11,561 bases of DNA from Flavobacteriales bacterium (GTDB lineage: Bacteria; Bacteroidota; Bacteroidia; Flavobacteriales; UA16), in contig JAURKF010000079.1 of NCBI GenBank assembly GCA_030831885.1, forward strand, positions 1 through 11,561, given 5' to 3'. The position numbers were made by a program, and so were the translations under genes. The notes beneath the pieces are model-generated. The model had not been told where the DNA came from. It was given only the letters and a program-made list of their open reading frames with translations, and made no database searches. Shown here one piece after another: positions 1 through 7,282 of the stretch (position 1 is the stretch's first letter; each line of letters opens with the position of its first letter).

Positions 1-200
1 CGGCAAGTATCTTCTGTAACGGCCACACAAATTAATCCGCGGCCATGCTTCGACATGAAGTTGATGGTTTCAGGCGTCACACGCTCTGCGGCTACTATAA
101 AGTCTCCCTCATTCTCGCGATCTTCATCATCAACTACGATAACCAGTTTTCCCTCGCGAATATCTTCCAGCGCCTCGGCAATGGTGTCTAATTTCCTCAT
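1..200 (-). CDS. ribB: 3,4-dihydroxy-2-butanone 4-phosphate synthase (RibB or RibBA), N-terminal part
   Basis: The gene runs off the left edge and only about 66 codons are present. The translation carries the RibB signature [10 protein letters not shown] at about residues 24-33, followed by [15 protein letters not shown] and HGRGLICV. In this family the acidic residues and the Arg-Glu pair of the signature bind the metal ion and ribulose 5-phosphate. The enzyme makes 3,4-dihydroxy-2-butanone 4-phosphate for riboflavin synthesis in the cytoplasm. In Bacteroidota it is usually fused to GTP cyclohydrolase II (RibA), but that half would lie outside the window. Two in-frame ATGs exist, at 218 and 200. 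I chose 200 because the protein then starts as the family does ([18 protein letters not shown]) and because a TAnnTTTG box lies so close to 218 that a transcript would have almost no leader there. The gene follows the glycosylase gene on the same strand but may have its own promoter. Confidence 0.9.
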   Translation of the reverse strand, partial: MRKLDTIAEALEDIREGKLVIVVDDEDRENEGDFIVAAERVTPETINFMSKHGRGLICVAVTEDTC

Positions 201-223
201 TGAGCCTTGATTTCCCATGGTTG

Positions 224-231
224 CAAAATTA
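224..231 (-). promoter_or_regulatory. Candidate -7 box in front of ribB
   Basis: On the minus strand this reads TAATTTTG, a full match to the Bacteroidota -7 consensus TAnnTTTG. It lies in the short gap between the glycosylase stop (262) and the ribB start. I found no clear TTG at the expected -33 spacing, so the call rests on the -7 element alone. It predicts a transcript start near 218-220, which favours translation from the ATG at 200. Confidence 0.4.
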
Positions 232-261
232 CATGCCCTAAACAAGCATCTCAGAAAAAAG

Positions 262-951
262 TTAGGAGATGGTCAACGCGTCGAGGTATTTTGTAATGTA
301 AGAATTTACCTGACTTGATTTGTATTGCATAATGTAACGAGGATGTTCCAAAGGTTTAATATGACCGAACCAACCATACTTGGCATTCAACTCGGTCAAG
401 CATTTCAAGTTTTTTCCTGTTCCCAGGCAATACACCAGGGATCGATCAATCGGCCACTTTAGCTGTCTTTCCACCATTTCAACGATGAATGGTGTAACAG
501 ATTTATAGAGCGCAGGACTATCGTAATAATTATAGTTTAGTGTTTTACCATTTTTATGGATTACAAAACCCAACGGACAAACAGAAGAAACCAGGAATCG
601 GCTGAAAAAATGGTTAGTCCCGCCATATGCATCCATCATTTGATAGATGAACGCACTGCTGGCCTCTTGTGTAAGATTCGCCTGCGAACCCAATCCGAAA
701 TACTCAAAAAGTCGCTTTGTATCGGTGAACGGTATACCCGTCTGACCCGCACCCAGCCTGCCCGGATTAATACCCAGAATGAGTCTGCGCTGCTGATTAT
801 CCGAATAAAACCGATCGTAAAAAGTATCCGACCAATCGAACACGCCCTCATTATCTCGAAACGGATTAAGCACCTCAATCCCCTTGGGTAATCGAGTGTC
901 CAGAATCAATCCGCGGTTGAATGACTTTATGGATGTAGCTAAACTCTTCAT
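262..951 (-). CDS. SMUG2-type uracil-DNA glycosylase family protein (DUF4918)
   Basis: The 229-residue protein carries the motifs of the SMUG2/DUF4918 branch of the uracil-DNA glycosylase superfamily. These are a SMUG-like motif 1, [16 protein letters not shown], at about residues 60-75, with N62 at the position of the catalytic Asn of SMUG1 (GMNPG), and a motif 2, HPRYIMQYK, starting at H203. CPLGF at 125-129 and NYNYYDS are also conserved in this branch as I recall it. The family removes deaminated bases such as uracil to start base-excision repair. The SMUG2 branch was described from Pedobacter heparinus, so the type fits a Bacteroidota host. The reading frame stays open upstream to a TTG at 978, but the ATG at 951 gives the expected start [14 protein letters not shown] and is preferred. 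It stands upstream of ribB on the same strand and divergent from the cytochrome gene. No signal peptide is visible, as expected for a cytoplasmic repair enzyme. Confidence 0.85.
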   Translation of the reverse strand: MKSLATSIKSFNRGLILDTRLPKGIEVLNPFRDNEGVFDWSDTFYDRFYSDNQQRRLILGINPGRLGAGQTGIPFTDTKRLFEYFGLGSQANLTQEASSAFIYQMMDAYGGTNHFFSRFLVSSVCPLGFVIHKNGKTLNYNYYDSPALYKSVTPFIVEMVERQLKWPIDRSLVYCLGTGKNLKCLTELNAKYGWFGHIKPLEHPRYIMQYKSSQVNSYITKYLDALTIS

Positions 952-1011
952 CTCAATCAAAGAAACCCAAGGTATCAAACAACCTATCAGAAAAAAACAG
1001 CGTCTTTGATA

Positions 1012-1019
1012 TACATTTG
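1012..1019 (+). promoter_or_regulatory. Candidate -7 box for the cytochrome/ASPIC unit
   Basis: TACATTTG matches the Bacteroidota -7 consensus TAnnTTTG and lies 32 bp before the ATG of the cytochrome gene, in the divergent intergenic region. No convincing -33 TTG is seen at about 19-21 bp upstream. If used, transcription would start near 1023-1025, just at the foot of the hairpin at 1025-1044. Confidence 0.4.
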
Positions 1020-1024
1020 AACAC

Positions 1025-1044
1025 CTTCCTTTTCTTTAAGGAAG
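1025..1044 (+). promoter_or_regulatory. Leader hairpin covering a Shine-Dalgarno-like sequence
   Basis: CTTCCTT (1025-1031) and AAGGAAG (1038-1044) are perfect reverse complements, 7 bp long, separated by a 6-nt loop. The right arm AAGGA is a Shine-Dalgarno-like sequence with its end 7 nt before the ATG at 1052. Folding would hide it. The pairing is seen directly. A role in controlling translation is inference, and Bacteroidota often start translation without such a sequence. Confidence 0.35.
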
Positions 1045-1051
1045 TCTTTGC

Positions 1052-2155
1052 ATGAGATGGAAGTTCCGCATACTCGTTTTAACGCTATTGGTAACAGTAG
1101 CTCTAGCCGCCTGCCAAAAAGACGATGAGGAAACGGATAATACAGATGATGATTCGTTACCATCAACAGGAGTTCGTTTCAATTTAAACGAAGTACCCTA
1201 TGCCAAGCTATCAGATTACCGCTTTTTTATCGATACGATAAATGAACTGCAGCCCAACGAAGGCGTACTTCCCTACGATGTAATCACGCCCCTTTTCTCT
1301 GACTACGCGCACAAAAAGCGATTTATATGGATGCCCGCAGGCACAGGCGCTCAATACGTGAGTGACTCCGTTGTCGTGAATTTCCCTGAAGGCACCGTCA
1401 TGATAAAAAACTTTTTTTACGACAACGTTCTGCCGGCAGGAAATCGCAAGCTGATTGAAACTCGACTGCTTTATAAAAAGAACGGCGAATGGAAGTTTGC
1501 AGACTATATATGGAATGAAGAACAAACAGAGGCCACTTTCTCGCTGGATGGCTCATACCAAGACATTGATTGGGTAGATGAAAATGGCACTATGCATTCT
1601 GTCAACTACCGCATTCCAAGTGAGGTCGAATGCTACACCTGCCATAAATTCAACGATACAGCCACACCTATCGGCCCAAAACCGCAAAACCTTAATAAAT
1701 CCATCCTATACGAAGACGGCATTAAAAACCAACTACAGAAATGGGCAGAAGTTGGTTATCTGATAAACGACTATCCCGCTGAAATTGAAACCGTGGTCGA
1801 TTGGACCGATGAAACGCAAACACTCGAAAATCGCTGGCGCGCCTATGTGGATATGAATTGCTCTCATTGTCATCGCGAAGGAAGTCATTGCGATTATCGA
1901 CCACTGCGCCTTGCCTGGAGCGAAACATCGAATCCCGACAACTTGGGAATCTGCATTACACCCGAAGAATATGTAGCGCCGCAGCTTACCCATATCATTG
2001 CACGAAGCAATGTGAACAGATCGATGATGCATTATCGACTCAACACAACCGTAGAACAATATCGTATGCCATTGTTTGGCCGCACGGTTATTCACCAAGA
2101 AGCTATCGACCTGCTCGAAGCATATATCAATTCGTTATCACCCACCTGTCCATAA
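1052..2155 (+). CDS. SO2930-family diheme c-type cytochrome, surface lipoprotein
   Basis: The 367-residue protein begins with a lipoprotein signal peptide ending ALAAC, with lipidated Cys21. The next residues, QKDDEE, fit the K-(D/E)2 lipoprotein export signal described in Capnocytophaga, which sends lipoproteins to the outer face of the outer membrane. Two CxxCH heme sites are present: C194-C197-H198 (ECYTCHK) and C270-C273-H274 (MNCSHCHR). M339 in the sequence RMPLFGR is a candidate axial ligand for the second heme. The blocks PYDVITPLFSDYAHKKRFIW, ETRLLYKKNGEWKFADYIWN and YRIPSEVECYTCH are those I associate with the SO2930/HNE_0200 family of unknown physiological role. In other bacteria this family often stands next to a parallel beta-helix protein. 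Here the neighbour, 20 bp downstream, is a T9SS-exported FG-GAP/ASPIC protein, probably in the same transcript. Electron transfer or oxidation at the surface is inferred and the substrate is unknown. Confidence 0.88.
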   Translation: MRWKFRILVLTLLVTVALAACQKDDEETDNTDDDSLPSTGVRFNLNEVPYAKLSDYRFFIDTINELQPNEGVLPYDVITPLFSDYAHKKRFIWMPAGTGAQYVSDSVVVNFPEGTVMIKNFFYDNVLPAGNRKLIETRLLYKKNGEWKFADYIWNEEQTEATFSLDGSYQDIDWVDENGTMHSVNYRIPSEVECYTCHKFNDTATPIGPKPQNLNKSILYEDGIKNQLQKWAEVGYLINDYPAEIETVVDWTDETQTLENRWRAYVDMNCSHCHREGSHCDYRPLRLAWSETSNPDNLGICITPEEYVAPQLTHIIARSNVNRSMMHYRLNTTVEQYRMPLFGRTVIHQEAIDLLEAYINSLSPTCP

Positions 2156-2175
2156 ATCCTAAAAAACCATTTAGC

Positions 2176-4164
2176 ATGAAGAATCACTACATTTTACTCC
2201 TATTAGTAACACTTCTGGCGCAACAAACTTCTGCGCAGGACAATTGCTCGTCGGCGCTACCTATCGTACCCGGCTATTACATTGTCGATGCCGTTAACGG
2301 CACGGAGCCGCCGACTTCCATTTGTTCCGGCCCATTAACCGGAGCTGCATTTGCCGAATGGTATAGCTACACCCCCGATGCAGACTACTACATGACGGTT
2401 AGCTCCTATATTGAAGGAGTCACTCCTACCGACACGCGCATGCACATTTACACGGGAGCATGCGGCAGCCTTACCTGCGTAGGTGGCGATGATGATAGTG
2501 GCCCCGGCTATAGCTCCATTACGTCCATGAATGTAAATGCCGGCACAACGTACATTATTGCTTGGGATAGCTATTGGACGGCCGGTGGTTTCACCTTCAA
2601 TTTGTCGGTTACAGACCCTGTGGTAAATCTGTTGAATTTCACTTCAACATCGGCAAGCGTTAGTGCATTGGCGGTGCTCGACATGAATGCAGATTACCTT
2701 GACGATTTGGTAGGAGTTAGTGGAGATAATCTCACCATTGGTTATCAGCAAACCGATGGAACGTTCAGCGCGCAAACTACGACCGTTACGGACGGAGTGG
2801 CCAACAATCCATCTTGGAGTATTTGTGGCGGTGATTTGGATGGCAATGGATTTAATGACTTGTTATTTGCGGGAGGCGGTGGCGCAAGTTTTATCTGGGC
2901 TAACGATGCAGGCACCGCCTACAATGAGACCAGCGACGGCAATTACATTTTCTGTCAGCGTTCGAACCTGGTGGACATGAATTCGGATGGAAATCTAGAT
3001 GCCTTTGTATGTCACGACGTTGCGCCAAACATCTGGTACATCAACAATGGCACTCAACTCTTTACATGGAACCAAGGTGGCTTGGGCGACACACCCGACG
3101 GCGGAAATTATGGTTCTGTGTGGATCGACTATGATAACGACTGTGATATCGACATGTTTATTGCTAAATGCCGCGGCGGTGATTCGCCTGCCAACATTAA
3201 CCAAATGCATCGCAACAATGGCGATGGAACATTTACTGAAGTGGGTGAAGAAATCGGATTGGCCGACAATGTGCAGACATGGTCATCGGCCTGGGCTGAC
3301 TACGATAACGATGGTGACATGGACGTGGTAGTAGGTGCAAGCTCTTTCACTAACGGCGGACACAAAGTGATGATAAACGATGGCAATGGCATCTTTACCA
3401 ACGCAACTGCAGGAACAGGATTCGACACCTTTGCAAGCACTGGTATTGAGTGGGCACCGGCCGATTTCAATAACGATGGATTTGTAGATGTTATTGGTGC
3501 GGGCAATACCATCATGGTTAACAACGGAGATCTCACATTTACCCCAAGCCAAATTAACTTCGGAGTAGGACCAATGGGCGACCTCAACAACGATGGCTTC
3601 ATCGATGTGGTAACCGGAGGCACGTCGTATATGAACGTTCCAAACGGAAACAACTATATAACAATCAATATGCGCGGTACACAAAGCAACAAGAATGGGA
3701 TTGGTGCTCGCATTACCCTTTACACTCCCACAGGACAGCAAATTCGCGATATCCGCAGCGGCGAAGGGTTTCGCTACATGAGCTCATTGAATGGCCACTT
3801 CGGAATTGGGCAAGACACCCAAATCGATAGCATTCGCGTATGCTGGCCTTCTGGTATCACGGATAGAATTATTGCCCCCGCCATAAATCAAAATCTAATG
3901 ATTATTGAAGGAGAGAATATTGTAGGCATCGATGAAGTTACCGATGTGAACTTTGAAGTTTATCCTAACCCTGCATTCGACGTCGTGATCTTAAAAGGCA
4001 CGACACAATCTCAGGTAAATATTCTTGATATCAGCGGCAAAACAATTGAAACTGTAAATGCTTCACAACAGCGAATTGACGTGAGCCACTTGCCTTCAGG
4101 CGTGTACTTCGTTCAGGCAAAAACTGCTAGAGGAACGGAGCAAAAAAAATTCATCAAGCAATAA
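2176..4164 (+). CDS. Secreted FG-GAP/VCBS repeat protein with ASPIC/UnbV domain and T9SS sorting domain
   Basis: The 662-residue protein starts with a Sec signal peptide (MKNHYILLLLVTLLAQQTSA). Residues about 22-150 look like the beta-rich pre-peptidase-like domain common in Bacteroidota secreted proteins (DNCSSA; GDDDSG). Residues about 165-500 hold seven Asp-rich calcium-binding loops of FG-GAP/VCBS type, starting near residues 169, 220, 267, 318, 375, 430 and 469 (for example DYDNDGDMD), which suggests a beta-propeller. Residues about 505-580 match the ASPIC/UnbV domain (NKNGIGARITLY; GFRYMSS; IDSIRVCWPSG). The end, from YPNP at 596, is a type A T9SS sorting domain (LDISGKTIET; LPSGVYFVQ), so the mature protein should cross the outer membrane and be anchored or released. 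The frame is open further upstream into the cytochrome gene, but the signal peptide fixes the ATG at 2176. The 20-bp gap to the cytochrome gene suggests one operon. The ligand or enzymatic role is unknown. Confidence 0.9.
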   Translation: MKNHYILLLLVTLLAQQTSAQDNCSSALPIVPGYYIVDAVNGTEPPTSICSGPLTGAAFAEWYSYTPDADYYMTVSSYIEGVTPTDTRMHIYTGACGSLTCVGGDDDSGPGYSSITSMNVNAGTTYIIAWDSYWTAGGFTFNLSVTDPVVNLLNFTSTSASVSALAVLDMNADYLDDLVGVSGDNLTIGYQQTDGTFSAQTTTVTDGVANNPSWSICGGDLDGNGFNDLLFAGGGGASFIWANDAGTAYNETSDGNYIFCQRSNLVDMNSDGNLDAFVCHDVAPNIWYINNGTQLFTWNQGGLGDTPDGGNYGSVWIDYDNDCDIDMFIAKCRGGDSPANINQMHRNNGDGTFTEVGEEIGLADNVQTWSSAWADYDNDGDMDVVVGASSFTNGGHKVMINDGNGIFTNATAGTGFDTFASTGIEWAPADFNNDGFVDVIGAGNTIMVNNGDLTFTPSQINFGVGPMGDLNNDGFIDVVTGGTSYMNVPNGNNYITINMRGTQSNKNGIGARITLYTPTGQQIRDIRSGEGFRYMSSLNGHFGIGQDTQIDSIRVCWPSGITDRIIAPAINQNLMIIEGENIVGIDEVTDVNFEVYPNPAFDVVILKGTTQSQVNILDISGKTIETVNASQQRIDVSHLPSGVYFVQAKTARGTEQKKFIKQ

Positions 4165-4193
4165 AAAACGTTTTGCAACCACACCACAGAAGA

Positions 4194-4217
4194 GTCCCGC
4201 CATCGTGCGGGACTTTT
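4194..4217 (+). terminator. Rho-independent terminator between convergent genes
   Basis: GTCCCGC (4194-4200) and GCGGGAC (4207-4213) form a perfect 7-bp GC-rich stem with a 6-nt loop, followed by TTTT on the plus strand. It lies 30 bp after the stop of the ASPIC protein. The U-run overlaps the first base of the stop codon of the convergent polymerase gene. On the minus strand the stem is followed by the weaker TCTTCT, so it may work in both directions, less well for the polymerase gene. Confidence 0.75.
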
Positions 4218-7200
4218 CATTTCAATTTGGGTTTGCCGTGAAGCGTGCGATTTACCCAGCGATCATTGCCGCTGCTCTTGCGCATCAAGGCCGGGTGTGA
4301 TGGTCCATCAGTGACCCGAGGATCAGGCAACAAGTCCAATCGGTTAATCCATTTTACTTCGACCGTATAAGCGCCAAACTCCTCGGTTACCTTACCGTGA
4401 ATATGAAAAAGCCCCCAGCCTGCTGCCGGATATGCTCTGGCTACAGGAGGAAAGTGAACGGTGTCTATAAAGTGTCCCTGTTCATCGAGAAAAGTACCGA
4501 AAAACATTCCCTCACCTTTGCTCGTGCCGGTTGGTTTCAATGCTACCTTGTATCCTATGATGTGAATTTCCTTGTGAACACAATCAGGCAATTCATTCGC
4601 GGCAGAAAAACGATGCTCGGACAAGTGTGTCCGATCAATCAACTCGAACGGATTGCACAGCGGAAAACCCAAGAGCTCCAATTCATCATAGGCATCTTCA
4701 AGCCAGTGATGCTCTAGTTGCGGCAGTTTTGCATCAGCTCGTCGTGTGGTGAAAAGCAACTGCTCCGATTGCTCATTCGTTCCATTGCCCAATTTAAAAT
4801 GCAATTGCCAGAGCAGCTCCTTTTTGCCCATGCCCGTGAAACGAAGTGCTCCTGCTCTCGCTAGCAGCACTGCCTGCTCCAAACCAATTGCAACACGATC
4901 CAGAAAATCATCTAGTGAGTAAAACTCACCATTCATGCGCGCATGAGCAATAGATTCACGCACTCCAATTTCCAGCCCTTTAATCATCTGTAAGCCCAGT
5001 GTGATTAATACTCCACGAATGACGGCTTCATCGCCCGAGGCATTGACACACGGCGCTTCAATGCTCGCTCCGTGCATTCGCGCTTCATGAACATAAATCT
5101 CCGTTTTGAAAAAACCACCAAAATTGTTGATGGTCGCAGTCATGTACTCCAATGGAAAATAAGCTTTCAAAAAAAGACACTGATAGCTCTCTACCGCATA
5201 GCTCGCGCTATGTCCTTTCGCAAATGCATATCCCGCAAAACTTTCTACCTGCCGCCATACATCGCGCACCAAGGTTTCGTTGTGCCCTCGCTCGAGAGCA
5301 CCCTTTAGAAAGCGATTCCGCGCATGTTCAAACTCATCGCGTCCACGAAACTTGCCGCTCATCCCTCGACGCAACACATCAGCCTCCGCTAGTGTGAGAC
5401 CTGCAAATTCGTGTGCCACTTTAATGACATCCTCTTGATAAACCATCACACCGTGTGTTTCGGGCATCAATTGCATCAAAGGTTCGGGGGCCTCCCTTCT
5501 GCGTTCGGGTATGCGCTCACGGATAATGTAAGCCCGCATCATACCCGATGAAGAAACACCAGGTCGTATGACTGAACTCGCAGCGACCAACCCAATGTAA
5601 TTATGCGTTTGCAGTTTGGTAAGCAACATGCGCATCGCCGGCGACTCTACATAGAAACACCCCAGCGCTTCGCCCCTGCGCAACATGTCGTTGCATTGCT
5701 CATCATGCTTAAATCGCTTGATGTCGTGTATATCGATATCCGCTCGGTCCGGCTGATTATAGCGCACAATGGAAAGCGTATCCTTGATTTTTCCTAACCC
5801 GCGTTGCGATAAAATGTCAAGCTTATTAATACCGATATCTTCCGCCTGGTGCATATCAAACATCGCAGTTGGAAAACCCTTTGGAGGTAAAAATGTAGCA
5901 CCGTAATAGTAAATGGGCTGTTCGGTAATAAGAATACCGGCTGAGTGAATACTGATGTAATTAGGAAAGTCCTTTAAATAGGACGCATAGCGCAACACCT
6001 GCTGATGCATGGCATCGAGCTCTTCGTAATTAAACTTCCCATCGCTTAGCATATCGATGTCGCTCTTGGGCAAGCCAAACACTTTTCCCAACTCACGCAC
6101 CACCGCCGAATACTGAAACGTATTGAATGCTACATGCAACGTGGCATTGCGAAACTTTTCGAAAATGTATCGCGTGATGTCTTCTCGTTCCTTCCAAGAA
6201 AAATCGATATCAAAATCGGGTGGCGATTGCCGAAACAAATTGATAAATCGCTCGAAATACAGATCAAGTTCGAGCGGGTCTACGTCGGTTATGCGCAGCA
6301 AATAGGCAACAATACTGTTGGCACCGCTCCCTCGCCCCACGTAGTAATAATCCTTGCTGCGCGCATAGTTGACAATATCCCAATTGATGAGAAAGTAGGA
6401 AACGAATTTCTTCTCGCGAATCAAATGCAATTCCTTCTCGAGACGCTGCATCACCACCGGCCCAGCATCCGGATAGCGATACGCCAAACCTTCCCTGCAC
6501 AGCGACAACAATAACGCCTCGTCCTCTTCGGCACTTGAACCATAATTCAAGAGATTCTTGTGTGTATCGCTTTTGAATCCGAAATCAATCGCACACGCAT
6601 CCAGCAATTGTTGCGAACGGCTGAAGGCTTCCTGAAACTCATCGAGTACTTCGCGCACGTGAGCTTCTGCATACAATTGATCATCCGCATTAGCTTGTTC
6701 ATCACCGGATAATTTGCTAAGCAACGTGTTATTATCGATAGCGCGCAATAGTCGGTGCGCATTGAAATCGCGCTTCGTCGAGAAGGTGGCAGGATGCATA
6801 TATACAAGCCTCTCCTGTGGCACTTTCACCTTTGAAAAACGGAGTTTGCCTACATCTCGCAGGCTCACGCCGATGAATTCGTTGTCGCGCAGTTCATGAG
6901 CTGCAATTATTCCCTGGAGAAAATGGGTAAGCGGATACACTACGAATGCGTTTTTCCATGCAGGCGGACGCACCGGGATTGGTTCGCCTGCATGCAAATG
7001 CGAAGAAAGGTATTCGTTGACGGCTGCAAATCCATCGTTGTTTTTTGCCAGTGCCACAAAGCACTGTCTCACACCATTGCGGAAATCAATTCCCGCGACA
7101 GGCCTCATTCCCTTCTTCAGCGCCAATCGGGCGAACTCGATAATACCTGCTGTGCAATTGATATCGGTTAGTGGGAGTGTAGTATAGCCAAGGTCTTCAG

Positions 7201-7270
7201 CAATATCCAGTACAGCCGAAGGTTCCAGCGTACCGTAGCGCAGAGAGTAATACGAGTGATTGTTCAGCAC
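4217..7270 (-). CDS. DnaE-type DNA polymerase III alpha subunit, second (translesion-type) copy partnered with DinB
   Basis: The 1017-residue protein is a C-family DNA polymerase, shorter than replicative DnaE (about 1160 in E. coli). It has an N-terminal PHP domain, then a palm with PDFDIDF (351-357; D354 and D356) and KLDILSQRGLG (third Asp, D485). Other conserved blocks are VGRGSGANSIVAYLL (311-325), HGVMVYQEDVI (606-616) and YAFAKGHSASYAVESYQ (681-697), then a helix-hairpin-helix region and a C-terminal OB fold at about 902-978. The PHP site appears dead: positions that carry metal-binding His/Asp in active relatives are N3, Y12 and I37 here, so proofreading by this domain is unlikely. 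EQLLF (836-840) is a weak clamp-binding candidate. The start is a GTG, 12 bp after the dinB stop and in the same frame, with no better start available. The pairing with dinB resembles the ImuB-DnaE2 mutasome by analogy. It is probably induced by damage and error-prone, which is inferred from the family and context. Confidence 0.88.
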   Translation of the reverse strand: MLNNHSYYSLRYGTLEPSAVLDIAEDLGYTTLPLTDINCTAGIIEFARLALKKGMRPVAGIDFRNGVRQCFVALAKNNDGFAAVNEYLSSHLHAGEPIPVRPPAWKNAFVVYPLTHFLQGIIAAHELRDNEFIGVSLRDVGKLRFSKVKVPQERLVYMHPATFSTKRDFNAHRLLRAIDNNTLLSKLSGDEQANADDQLYAEAHVREVLDEFQEAFSRSQQLLDACAIDFGFKSDTHKNLLNYGSSAEEDEALLLSLCREGLAYRYPDAGPVVMQRLEKELHLIREKKFVSYFLINWDIVNYARSKDYYYVGRGSGANSIVAYLLRITDVDPLELDLYFERFINLFRQSPPDFDIDFSWKEREDITRYIFEKFRNATLHVAFNTFQYSAVVRELGKVFGLPKSDIDMLSDGKFNYEELDAMHQQVLRYASYLKDFPNYISIHSAGILITEQPIYYYGATFLPPKGFPTAMFDMHQAEDIGINKLDILSQRGLGKIKDTLSIVRYNQPDRADIDIHDIKRFKHDEQCNDMLRRGEALGCFYVESPAMRMLLTKLQTHNYIGLVAASSVIRPGVSSSGMMRAYIIRERIPERRREAPEPLMQLMPETHGVMVYQEDVIKVAHEFAGLTLAEADVLRRGMSGKFRGRDEFEHARNRFLKGALERGHNETLVRDVWRQVESFAGYAFAKGHSASYAVESYQCLFLKAYFPLEYMTATINNFGGFFKTEIYVHEARMHGASIEAPCVNASGDEAVIRGVLITLGLQMIKGLEIGVRESIAHARMNGEFYSLDDFLDRVAIGLEQAVLLARAGALRFTGMGKKELLWQLHFKLGNGTNEQSEQLLFTTRRADAKLPQLEHHWLEDAYDELELLGFPLCNPFELIDRTHLSEHRFSAANELPDCVHKEIHIIGYKVALKPTGTSKGEGMFFGTFLDEQGHFIDTVHFPPVARAYPAAGWGLFHIHGKVTEEFGAYTVEVKWINRLDLLPDPRVTDGPSHPALMRKSSGNDRWVNRTLHGKPKLK

Positions 7271-7282
7271 GGCAGTAGGACT

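Noticed and set aside
556..891. A 111-codon plus-strand frame opposite the glycosylase gene
   Set aside because: The minus-strand frame has clear family motifs and this one has none. It is an antisense shadow.
952..978. Nine-residue longer glycosylase from a TTG at 978
   Set aside because: The ATG at 951 matches the usual start of the family, while TTG starts are rare.
1858..2175. N-terminal extension of the FG-GAP/ASPIC protein
   Set aside because: The frame is open but starts with TTG inside the cytochrome gene. A clear signal peptide begins at the ATG at 2176.
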